Source: CAADGY01 sp900696665 (GTDB lineage Bacteria > Acidobacteriota > Terriglobia > Bryobacterales > Bryobacteraceae). Taken from it: a stretch of DNA of 43,906 bases. A program made the position numbers and the translations under genes. Each line of letters opens with the position of its first letter. Positions within the stretch are counted from its first letter, which is position 1. Location: positions 1 through 43,906 of the forward strand of contig JAPSFM010000034.1 of assembly GCA_035063885.1 (NCBI GenBank). The letters are read 5' to 3'. Below, piece by piece: positions 33,882 through 41,417 of this stretch. The notes under the pieces were generated by a model, which saw only the letters and a list, made by a program, of their open reading frames with translations, ran no database searches and had not been told where the DNA came from.

Positions 33882-36533
33882 TCACAGCATTCCTTCCACC
33901 GATGAATAAACGCTGTCGAGCGCGGCCGGAAGCGCCGCTACATCTTTTCCGCCTGCTTCGGCCATATCGGGCCGGCCTCCCCCACGCCCCCCTACGGCTT
34001 GCGCCACCGCTCCAGCCAACTTGCCGGCGTGCACCTTGCCGGTGAGGTCCTTCGTCACGGCCGACACAATGGCAACCGTCGAGTCTTCCGCCGTTGCCAG
34101 TACGATGACCGCCGTTTTCCACTTGTTGCGGAGCGAGTCCGCCAGAGCGCGCATCTGCTGGCGGTCCAGACCGTCCACTCGATCGGCGAGCACCCTGACA
34201 CCTTTGATCTCCCGCGACTTTGCCTCCAGGCCGCCCGCCTGCGATTGGGCCAGTTTGCTCTTGAGCTGGTCGAGCTGTTTTTCGAGCGCTTTCTGGTGAA
34301 GCGTCATACGTTCCACTTGCTCCACCAGTTCCGGCTCCGGCGCGCGAATCAAGCTGGAGACGAGGTGCAGAGAGCCCGTGACATCCTGGAACCGCTGCAG
34401 CGCACCCTCACCCGTAATGGCTTCAATTCGCCGCACACCGGCGGAGATGCTGCCTTCATAGACGATTTTGCACAACCCGATGTCGCCGGTCCGGTTTACG
34501 TGAGTACCGCCGCACAACTCGCGGCTGAAGCCCGGCACGGAGACCACGCGAACCCGCTCGCCGTATTTTTCCCCGAACAGCGCCATGGCGCCTATTGACA
34601 ACGCCTGTTCAAGTTCCATAACGTCTGTCTCGACGGGAGTATTTTCCAGAATGCGCTGGTTGACGCGCCGCTCCACTTCGCGGATTTCTTCCGGATCCAT
34701 CGCGGTGTAATGCGTGAAGTCGAAACGGAGCCGCCCCGGTTCCACCACGCTACCAGCCTGTTTCACGTGGTTGCCCAGCACCGACCGGAGTGCGGCGTGC
34801 AAAAGATGTGTTGCCGTGTGATTGCGCCGTGTTGCGTCGCGCAGTTCCCGCGCGACGGCAGCGCGTACCGTCTGCCCCACCCGCAGCGGTTGGAGCGCGA
34901 TGACCTCGTGAACCGTAAGGCCCGGCAGCGCCGCGCGAGCGCTCTTCACTTCCGCGATACGCTCATCCCCCAGCGCACTATAGAGGCTGCCCTGGTCGCC
35001 AACCTGGCCGCCCGCTTCGGCGTAAAACGGCGTCTGGTCCAGCACCACTTCCACTTCTTCGCCCGCGCGAGCGGTCTCCACCGGCTCACGATTCCCGACA
35101 AGCCCGATGATACGCGCCTCGCTCGACTCCAGGCTGTCGTAACCGGTAAACCGGGTGCGGCCCTGTTCGAGCAACCGGTGATAAACCGGGGCGGTTTGCG
35201 CTTTCTCCGCGCCCCGCCAACTGGCGCGCGCCCGTTCGCGCTGCTGCTCCATTTCGCGGTCGAAACCCTCGCGGTCGATGCTCAGCCCGTACTCACGGGC
35301 CATCTCTTCCTGCTCGTCCACAGGCAGACCATAGGTGTCATAAAGCCGGAAGGCGGCGGCGCCCGGCAACACACCACCCGCAGCCGCTTTCACCTCATCG
35401 TGGAAGATCTTTTCGGCCACGTGGAAGGTGGTCGCGTAACGATGCTCCTCTTCCTTTACGACGCGAGCCACGCGCTGGACGCTTTCCATCAATTCGGGGT
35501 AGGCAGGCTTCATCAGCTCCGCTACAAACCCGGTGAGCTCATACAGGAACGGATGATGCACTCCGGCCATACGCGCGTGGCGCATGGCCCGCCGCATGAT
35601 TTTCCGCAGCACATAACCGCGGCCGTCGTTCGATGGCAGAACGCCGTCGTGGATGAGAAACGTGGTGGCGCGGCTGTGATCGGCGGCGATGCGCAGGGAC
35701 GTATCGGTGCGCGCGTCCTCGCCGAAGGTGGCATGGAACAACTCCGCCGCACGAAGCACGATGGGATGAATCAGGTCCGTATCGTAGTTCGATAATTTGC
35801 CTTGCAGAACGGCCGCGATACGTTCCAATCCCATGCCGGTATCGATGGAAGGACGCGGCAGCGGTGTGAGCGTGCCGTCCGTGGCGCGGTCATACTGCAT
35901 GAACACGAGATTCCAGATCTCGACGTAGCGGCCGCCCGCATCCGATGGGAAGGGTTCGTCCGCCCGCCCCGGTTCCGCGGCTTCGGGCCCAAGGTCGTAA
36001 TGGATTTCCGAACAGGGACCGCAGGGGCCGGTCTCTCCCATCTGCCAGAAATTGTCCTTTTCGTCGAGGTGAAAGATGCGGTCCTTTGGGACGCCGGCAA
36101 CTTCCTGCCAGAGTTGCTCCGCGTCGCCGTCCTCGCGAAAAACGGTGATGTAGAGACGGTCCTTCGGCAATCCGTAATCGAGGGTAATCAAGTCCCAGGC
36201 GTAGCGGATCGCCTCCCGCTTGAAATAGTCGCCGAAGGAGAAATTCCCGAGCATCTCAAAAAACGTGTGGTGCCGGCTTGTATAACCTACGTTCTCCAGA
36301 TCGTTGTGCTTGCCTCCGGCACGGACGCACTTCTGCGAGCTGGCGGCGCGCGTGTAGTCGCGCTTTTCGAGCCCCAGGAACACATCCTTAAACTGATTCA
36401 TACCGGCATTCGTAAACAGCAGGGTGGGATCCTCGGCCGGAACCAAAGAGGCGCTGCGAACGACGCGATGGCCGCGGGAGGCAAAAAAATCGAGGAATTT
36501 CTGGCGGATTTCGTGACCTGTCACAGATTTCAT
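33882..36533 (-). CDS. alaS: Alanine--tRNA ligase
   Basis: An 883-residue class II aminoacyl-tRNA synthetase that charges tRNA-Ala. The N-terminus has the typical R-x-x-F-L-D-F-F and the motif 1 region; the editing domain keeps the zinc residues in H-T-A-T-H-L-L-H and C-G-G-T-H; the C-terminal DHHA1 oligomerisation domain is complete and ends with G-G-R-G-G-G-R-P-D-M-A. ATG 36533 gives the usual N-terminus and length; the frame is open to 36650 but that part matches nothing and crosses the fur promoter region. It is divergent from fur and co-translated with ypdA. Confidence 0.95.
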   Translation of the reverse strand: MKSVTGHEIRQKFLDFFASRGHRVVRSASLVPAEDPTLLFTNAGMNQFKDVFLGLEKRDYTRAASSQKCVRAGGKHNDLENVGYTSRHHTFFEMLGNFSFGDYFKREAIRYAWDLITLDYGLPKDRLYITVFREDGDAEQLWQEVAGVPKDRIFHLDEKDNFWQMGETGPCGPCSEIHYDLGPEAAEPGRADEPFPSDAGGRYVEIWNLVFMQYDRATDGTLTPLPRPSIDTGMGLERIAAVLQGKLSNYDTDLIHPIVLRAAELFHATFGEDARTDTSLRIAADHSRATTFLIHDGVLPSNDGRGYVLRKIMRRAMRHARMAGVHHPFLYELTGFVAELMKPAYPELMESVQRVARVVKEEEHRYATTFHVAEKIFHDEVKAAAGGVLPGAAAFRLYDTYGLPVDEQEEMAREYGLSIDREGFDREMEQQRERARASWRGAEKAQTAPVYHRLLEQGRTRFTGYDSLESSEARIIGLVGNREPVETARAGEEVEVVLDQTPFYAEAGGQVGDQGSLYSALGDERIAEVKSARAALPGLTVHEVIALQPLRVGQTVRAAVARELRDATRRNHTATHLLHAALRSVLGNHVKQAGSVVEPGRLRFDFTHYTAMDPEEIREVERRVNQRILENTPVETDVMELEQALSIGAMALFGEKYGERVRVVSVPGFSRELCGGTHVNRTGDIGLCKIVYEGSISAGVRRIEAITGEGALQRFQDVTGSLHLVSSLIRAPEPELVEQVERMTLHQKALEKQLDQLKSKLAQSQAGGLEAKSREIKGVRVLADRVDGLDRQQMRALADSLRNKWKTAVIVLATAEDSTVAIVSAVTKDLTGKVHAGKLAGAVAQAVGGRGGGRPDMAEAGGKDVAALPAALDSVYSSVEGML

Positions 36534-36637
36534 TTTGACACGAGCGCACCCGGACAGCCCGTCCGGCGCCGCGTCCTCGGAATTTGACGTTGGACCTAAC
36601 AATAGGAATGGCGAGAACGGTACAAAAAGGCGAAGAT

Positions 36638-37129
36638 ATGGGTATGGCAATCGAGGATATGAAAGACTCCCTCAGGCGAAGAGGCATCAGGCTGACGCGT
36701 CAGCGGCAGATTCTCCTCGACCTGATCGACAAGTCCGGACAGCACCTCGATGCTGAGAGCCTGTACCAGATGGCGAAAGAGCGTGATCCGAAGTTGAATC
36801 GCGTAACGGTCTACCGGACACTCAAAATGCTGAAGGAAGGCGGGCTGGTGGATGAGCTTGACCTCATGCATTATGGTGGAGACCAGCACTACTATGAAAC
36901 GCGCCTCAAACAGGAACATGCCCACATCATTTGCCTGCGCTGCGGCAAAGTGGAAGAATTCTTCGGAGAACCCCTCCAGAAGTTGCGCAGGCAGGTGGAG
37001 GCTCATTTCGGATTTCAGATTCTGCTGGCGAGGACCGAGATCGGTGGATACTGCTCTCATTGCCAGGTGCTGCGAGCCAAGGAAGTGAAGGACCTGACGG
37101 CTGTTTCCGCCGGCGCCCGGAGAGGCTGA
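36638..37129 (+). CDS. Fur-family metal or peroxide regulator
   Basis: A 163-residue Fur-superfamily repressor: winged-helix DNA-binding domain (about 8-85, with R-L-T-R-Q-R and R-V-T-V-Y-R-T-L) and a dimerisation domain with H94-A-H96 plus a four-cysteine structural zinc site, C99-x2-C102 and C139-x2-C142. Iron (Fur), peroxide (PerR) and zinc (Zur) sensing cannot be separated by eye; the C4 site fits PerR or Fur. ATG 36638 has AAGG 7 nt upstream; earlier in-frame starts at 36584 and 36608 are possible. Its stop overlaps the next ATG by one base, coupling it to a PP2C phosphatase gene, an unusual partner. Confidence 0.87.
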   Translation: MGMAIEDMKDSLRRRGIRLTRQRQILLDLIDKSGQHLDAESLYQMAKERDPKLNRVTVYRTLKMLKEGGLVDELDLMHYGGDQHYYETRLKQEHAHIICLRCGKVEEFFGEPLQKLRRQVEAHFGFQILLARTEIGGYCSHCQVLRAKEVKDLTAVSAGARRG

Positions 37130-38811
37130 TGGCTCCCGCCAAACGCGGACCGGCTCCGCCCGGGGTACTGACCGTAGTAAATCCGTCGGGCCATCGCACC
37201 CGCATTCCAGTGCAGCCCCTGCCGTTCCGGATCGGGCGCCACTCCGATAACGACCTCGTACTGCGCGACAACCGTGTCTCACGCATCCATGCCCAGGTCT
37301 CACTCGAAGAAGAGGAGTTTTGGATCGAAGATCTTAAGAGCCGGCATGGCGTCTTCGTAAACGGCAGCCGCGTGCAGGGCCGCCAGAAGCTGGGAAATGC
37401 CGACCGCATTGATTTTGGCATCCGCGATTCCTACCACCTGGTCTTCAACATCGAAGATGCCGAACTTAGCCGCCTGCTCGATCAGATATCGCCGCCCAGT
37501 TCCGGAACATCTCAGGGCGCGGGTAACCTGGCCAAGCTGCGTGCGCTGGTCGAGGTGGCACGCGTGATGCAAAGCTCGCTGTCGACGCAGGATGTGCTGG
37601 CGGCGGTAGTCGATGCCGCGCTTGCCGTGACCGGTTCCGAACGCGGATTTTTGCTGCTCAAAGAGCAGGACGAATTGGAGGTCCGCGTGGCTCGCCACCG
37701 CCGTGGCATGCCGCTTCCCGCGACGGAGTTGCGCGTCCCTACCCGCCTGATCCACCGCGCGCTGACGCAGAGGCGCGAGTTGCTGTCGATGAACTTCGAC
37801 CCTAACGACGAGGCGGGCGTTCTCCCGGACATCTCGGTTGCCGATCTGGAGCTGTCGAGCGTCGTTTGTCTGCCGTTGGTGCGCATTCGAACCGGATCGA
37901 GCGAAGATACGCGAATTATCTCTTCTGCTCACGAGACGGCAGGGATGATCTACATGGACTCCCGGCGCGGACCGGCGGACTTATCCGCGGGAAACCGCGA
38001 GCTTTTGCAGACGCTTGCGCTCGAAGCTTCTACGATTCTCGAAAACGCCCGGCTTCTCGAACAGGAGCGCGCGAAACAGAAGATGGAAGAGGAGTTGAAC
38101 GTGGCCCGTGCTATCCAACAGGGGCTGCTTCCGAAAGCGCTGCCTCATGCCGGATGGTTTCGAGCATCCGGATCAAGCATCGCCTCACACCAGGTGGGAG
38201 GAGATTACTACGATGTGCGCCAGATCCGCGAGAACGCGTGGTGCGCGGTAGTAGCCGATGTTTCGGGAAAAGGCGTCAGCTCCGCTTTGCTGGCATCGCT
38301 GCTGCAGGGTGCGTTTCTTCTGGCATCGGAAGGCCAGGTGGAGATTGAGGAAATGATGAACCGTATCAATCATTTCCTGAATGAACGTACCCAGGGAGAC
38401 AAGTACGCCACCATTTTCTATTGCGTGTTGGACGCCGATGGCAATCTGCAATGGGCTAACGCGGGACACTGCGCGCCACTGCTGCTGAGAACTGGCGGGG
38501 AGATTGAGGAGCTGAAACCGACAGGAATGCCGGTAGGGCTGCTCGAGACGGCATCCTACAGCGTCGAGGATACGCGGCTAAACCGCGGCGACAAGCTGAT
38601 TCTCTATACGGACGGATTCTCTGAGGCCACCAACGAAGCGGGTGACTTTTTTGAGCAGAAGCGGTTGCGAGAGTTGCTTCGCGTCAACGCACGCTTGAAT
38701 AGCGCGGAGTTGCACCAGGCGATGATGCGGGCGGTGGAAGAGTTCACGGACGGCGCCGAGCAGAGCGACGACATCACAATGGTGGTGCTCGAATACGCGT
38801 CCGAATCGTAA
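37129..38811 (+). CDS. FHA-GAF-PP2C (SpoIIE/RsbU-type) serine phosphatase
   Basis: A 560-residue soluble signalling protein. An FHA domain (about 15-105) has I-G-R-H-S-D-N-D, S-R-I-H and the conserved N78-G of phosphothreonine binding. A GAF domain spans about 145-325. A short helical linker (Q-E-R-A-K-Q-K-M-E-E-E-L) leads to a PP2C domain of the SpoIIE/RsbU class (about 345-558) with metal aspartates in G-G-D-Y-Y-D, A-D-V-S-G-K-G and S-D-D-I-T-M-V-V. It would dephosphorylate an anti-sigma-factor antagonist in a partner-switching pathway. No antagonist or kinase gene is nearby. ATG 37129 shares a base with the fur stop, so translation is coupled. Confidence 0.9.
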   Translation: MAPAKRGPAPPGVLTVVNPSGHRTRIPVQPLPFRIGRHSDNDLVLRDNRVSRIHAQVSLEEEEFWIEDLKSRHGVFVNGSRVQGRQKLGNADRIDFGIRDSYHLVFNIEDAELSRLLDQISPPSSGTSQGAGNLAKLRALVEVARVMQSSLSTQDVLAAVVDAALAVTGSERGFLLLKEQDELEVRVARHRRGMPLPATELRVPTRLIHRALTQRRELLSMNFDPNDEAGVLPDISVADLELSSVVCLPLVRIRTGSSEDTRIISSAHETAGMIYMDSRRGPADLSAGNRELLQTLALEASTILENARLLEQERAKQKMEEELNVARAIQQGLLPKALPHAGWFRASGSSIASHQVGGDYYDVRQIRENAWCAVVADVSGKGVSSALLASLLQGAFLLASEGQVEIEEMMNRINHFLNERTQGDKYATIFYCVLDADGNLQWANAGHCAPLLLRTGGEIEELKPTGMPVGLLETASYSVEDTRLNRGDKLILYTDGFSEATNEAGDFFEQKRLRELLRVNARLNSAELHQAMMRAVEEFTDGAEQSDDITMVVLEYASES

Positions 38812-38838
38812 TACCCGATTCGCTCGCCGGACGGAGGC

Positions 38839-38844
38839 TATACT
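38839..38844 (+). promoter_or_regulatory. Putative -10 box of the hemD-atp operon
   Basis: TATACT ends 7 nt before the ATG at 38852. GGAG further upstream is too far to serve as a ribosome site. It fits the leaderless pattern. Confidence 0.42.
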
Positions 38845-38851
38845 AACGGCA

Positions 38852-39676
38852 ATGTCGTTTCAGTCCATGCGGGTGGTTTCGCTCGAGAGCCGCCGGCCTG
38901 CTGAAATGAGCCACCTCATACGCAACCAGCAGGGTGAACCGGTGCAAGCGCCTTCCATGAGGGAGGCGCCGGTGGAAAGGAGCGAGGAGGTGTACCGTTT
39001 CGGAGAACGGCTGTTCGCCGGAGCGTTCGACATGATGATCCTGTTGACCGGAGCCGGAACCCGGATCCTCCACAAGACACTGGCCGGGCGTTATCCGGAA
39101 GAGCGGTTTGCCGAAGCGTTGCGCCGGATCACCACGGTGGTGCGGGGGCCGAAGCCAGCCGCGGTGTTACGCGAGATCGGGGTGACGCCCACCGTTTTCG
39201 TGCCCGGGCCGAATACGTGGCGTGAGCTCCTGGCGAGCGTGGACGGGCGGCCCGAGAGAAGGATTGCGGTGCAGGAGTATGGCAGACCCAATGGCGAGTT
39301 GATCGCCGGGCTGCGCAGCCGGGGCGCCGCCGTCGAAACCGTACGCGTCTACCGTTGGGAGCTACCTGAAGATACAGCACCCCTGGAGCATGCTGTGGCG
39401 CTGATTTCGCGCGGTGAAGCGCAGGTGCTGCTGTTGACCACCTCCATCCAGATTGCGCATCTGTTTCAGGTCGCCGAAAAGATGGGGTTGGCCGGGGACG
39501 TGCGGCGCGAACTGTTTCGCATGGTGATCGCCTCCATTGGCCCGGCCACCACCGAAAGCCTGGAAGAATTTGGCTTTCATCCCGACCTGGAACCGTCCCA
39601 TCCCAAGATGGGGTTCCTGGTGAAAGAGACCGCCCAGCGGGCGCATGAACTGCTGGAGGCGAAGCGTGAACGATAG
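38852..39676 (+). CDS. hemD: Uroporphyrinogen-III synthase
   Basis: A 274-residue two-lobed protein of the HemD family, which closes hydroxymethylbilane to uroporphyrinogen III for haem, sirohaem and cobalamin. The sequence diverges fast in this family; visible markers are V-V-S-L-E-S-R-R at the start, D-M-M-I-L-L-T-G-A-G-T in lobe one, V-Q-E-Y-G-R-P-N in the middle, and the lobe-two pattern S-I-G-P-A-T-T-E-S-L-E-E-F-G. It is separated from other haem genes and overlaps atpZ by 11 nt, so it heads an operon with ATP synthase genes, which is unusual. Confidence 0.82.
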   Translation: MSFQSMRVVSLESRRPAEMSHLIRNQQGEPVQAPSMREAPVERSEEVYRFGERLFAGAFDMMILLTGAGTRILHKTLAGRYPEERFAEALRRITTVVRGPKPAAVLREIGVTPTVFVPGPNTWRELLASVDGRPERRIAVQEYGRPNGELIAGLRSRGAAVETVRVYRWELPEDTAPLEHAVALISRGEAQVLLLTTSIQIAHLFQVAEKMGLAGDVRRELFRMVIASIGPATTESLEEFGFHPDLEPSHPKMGFLVKETAQRAHELLEAKRER

Positions 39677-39890
39677 AAAGAATTGGATCCGGTTGACGGG
39701 CGAGTACCTGTCGCTGGCCTTTCTCCTTCCCTCCGCGACGTTTGTGGGCTATGTGATCGGATATCTTCTCGATCGCGCCCTCGGGACGTCATTTCTCTAT
39801 CTTGTTTTTCTTCTGCTCGGAATTGCCGGCGGGTTCATCCAGCTTGTGAGACAGATCCAGAAGGATTCCCAGCCTCGCCGTGAACGCTGA
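39666..39890 (+). CDS. atpZ: AtpZ-type small ATP synthase accessory protein
   Basis: A 74-residue protein with two hydrophobic helices (about 15-35 and 42-62) and charged ends, matching AtpZ (F1Fo gene 1-like, DUF/AtpI superfamily). Such proteins help assemble the c ring or bring in magnesium or calcium with AtpI. GTG 39666 has GGAGG 6 nt upstream and lies within the last codons of hemD. The order atpZ-atpI-atpB-atpE supports the call more than the sequence does. Confidence 0.78.
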   Translation: MNDRKNWIRLTGEYLSLAFLLPSATFVGYVIGYLLDRALGTSFLYLVFLLLGIAGGFIQLVRQIQKDSQPRRER

Positions 39891-40257
39891 CAACGCATTA
39901 CCGGCCCGCGCGCACCGGCGCATGGGGCGCAGCATGATAATCCTGTCGATCGCCGGAGTGGTGGCGGCGTTTTCTACTTATGGGACGGCGGCCGGAGCCG
40001 GCTTCCTCGCGGGCGCCGCCATGTCGGCCGTCAATTTCCGCTGGCTGAAACAGAGTGTCGATTCGCTCGGCCCCGGAGCCGGGCGGAAACGCGGCGCCGT
40101 TCTCTTCGCCATCCGATATGCCGTTTTCGGAGCAACGGCTTATGTTATAGTAAAGTACTTTGAAGTAAGCCTTCAGGCGCTTCTGATCGGGCTGCTCGTC
40201 TCCATCGCGGCCGTTATTATCGAGATCGTCTACGAATTGATCTATGCCAGAGCATGA
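39880..40257 (+). CDS. atpI: ATP synthase subunit I
   Basis: A 125-residue membrane protein with four predicted helices (about 18-35, 37-55, 70-90, 95-118), the pattern of AtpI, the non-stoichiometric assembly factor of the F1Fo ATP synthase c ring. It begins with GTG in the last codons of atpZ (11-nt overlap) and its end overlaps atpB by 14 nt. The identity rests on position and hydrophobic pattern. Confidence 0.78.
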   Translation: MNADNALPARAHRRMGRSMIILSIAGVVAAFSTYGTAAGAGFLAGAAMSAVNFRWLKQSVDSLGPGAGRKRGAVLFAIRYAVFGATAYVIVKYFEVSLQALLIGLLVSIAAVIIEIVYELIYARA

Positions 40258-40981
40258 GTTGTGGTTCACGGCGCTGTTCAACGATTATCTTGCCGGCGCA
40301 GGCAACGCAATCCTGCATATTTTCGGGCTGCAGGCGGAGCATCCGGAACGGCCATGGACGAACTTCATTACGATGCAGATTCTGGTCACCCTGATTATCA
40401 TTGCCTTGTTCGGCATTCTGCGTCCCCGGCTTTCCATGGACAAGCCGGGCAAGCTGCAGCACCTCTTCGAGGTGATGTACGAGTTCCTGGCGAACCAGAC
40501 CGATGAAGTGATCGGCCATAACGGGCGGCGGTATCTCACATTTTTCGGAACGCTGTTCATATTTATCTTGTTCGGCAACCTGCTGGGAATCATTCCGACG
40601 CTCGAATCTCCGACGATGTTCCCCTATGTTCCCGTGGGTTGTGCGATCGCGGCATTTCTTTATTACAACGTTGTAGGCATCAGGGAGGTCGGTATCGGCG
40701 GCTACATGAAGCATTTCGTCGGGCCGATGCCGTTGATGGCGCCCCTGATGATTCCCATCGAGATCATCAGCCATCTGGCGCGGCCGCTTTCGCTGAGCAT
40801 CCGGCTTTTCGCCAACATGTACGCCGGTGAGCAGGTGACGCTGGTATTCCTGGGACTCACCTATGTTGTGGCGCCCGCTTTGTTCATGGGATTGCACGTT
40901 TTCATCGCGCTGCTGCAGGCGTATGTTTTCGTGTTGCTGACGATGGTGTATGTCGGCGGCGCGGTTTCGCACGAGCATTGA
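40244..40981 (+). CDS. atpB: ATP synthase subunit a
   Basis: A 245-residue integral membrane protein forming the ion channels of the Fo stator. The signature around the essential arginine is complete: P-L-S-L-S-I-R-L-F-A-N-M-Y-A-G-E. The N-terminus, E-L-W-F-T-A-L-F-N, faces out, and about five to six helices follow. ATG 40244 lies within the end of atpI. The expected partners atpF, H, A, G, D and C are not downstream; after atpE a terminator closes the unit. Confidence 0.93.
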   Translation: MPEHELWFTALFNDYLAGAGNAILHIFGLQAEHPERPWTNFITMQILVTLIIIALFGILRPRLSMDKPGKLQHLFEVMYEFLANQTDEVIGHNGRRYLTFFGTLFIFILFGNLLGIIPTLESPTMFPYVPVGCAIAAFLYYNVVGIREVGIGGYMKHFVGPMPLMAPLMIPIEIISHLARPLSLSIRLFANMYAGEQVTLVFLGLTYVVAPALFMGLHVFIALLQAYVFVLLTMVYVGGAVSHEH

Positions 40982-41075
40982 TCCGGCCTTATCCGTTCCC
41001 AATGTGAGCCCGGCTGCTTGAGGATGACGGGAACCACCTCCTGGGAGCGATTTTATACGAAGGAGAGAAAGAAGC

Positions 41076-41375
41076 ATGAACGTGAAGTTGTTTCTGTCCG
41101 TACTCGCGATGTTTGTACTGGCGAGCCCTGTGTTTGCCCAGGAAGCGGCGGGTGGAGCCACCAATTGGGTCGCCATCACCTCCGGATTCTCCATGGCGAT
41201 CGCGTCCGGTCTTTGCGGACTCGCGCAGGCGAAAGCCGTGGCGGCATCCGCCGAAGGAATGGCCCGCAACCCGAGCGCCGCGGCGGCCATTCGATTCGCG
41301 CTGCTGCTGGGACTGGTGCTGATCGAGTCGCTGGCGCTGTACACGCTCGTTATCATCTTCGCCAAGGTTGTCTAA
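41076..41375 (+). CDS. atpE: ATP synthase subunit c
   Basis: A 99-residue protein with an N-terminal signal-peptide-like segment (about 1-21, ending V-F-A-Q) before the two-helix hairpin. The polar loop is A63-R-N-P66 in place of the usual A-R-Q-P. The ion-binding glutamate is E84 in L-I-E-S-L. Ungapped alignment on the loop places Q51, E84, S85 and Y89 at the positions of Q32, E65, S66 and Y70 of the Na+-binding c ring of Ilyobacter tartaricus; the V63 position is L82. ATG 41076 has AAGGAG upstream. A TATACG box at 41054-41059 could give extra transcription for this high-copy subunit. An intrinsic terminator follows. Confidence 0.93.
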   Translation: MNVKLFLSVLAMFVLASPVFAQEAAGGATNWVAITSGFSMAIASGLCGLAQAKAVAASAEGMARNPSAAAAIRFALLLGLVLIESLALYTLVIIFAKVV

Positions 41376-41380
41376 TCGCG

Positions 41381-41413
41381 AAAGGCGGGCGGACCCTTCC
41401 GGCCCGCCCTTTC
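41381..41413 (+). terminator. Intrinsic terminator after atpE
   Basis: AAAGGCGGGC pairs with GCCCGCCCTTT across a short loop, giving a strong GC stem just after the atpE stop. The T-run is only three bases. It would end the hemD-atp transcript 5 nt before the next start codon. Confidence 0.6.
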
Positions 41414-41417
41414 CCCC

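Noticed and set aside
34710..35795. 361-codon plus-strand frame
   Set aside because: It is antisense to alaS and has no recognisable motif.
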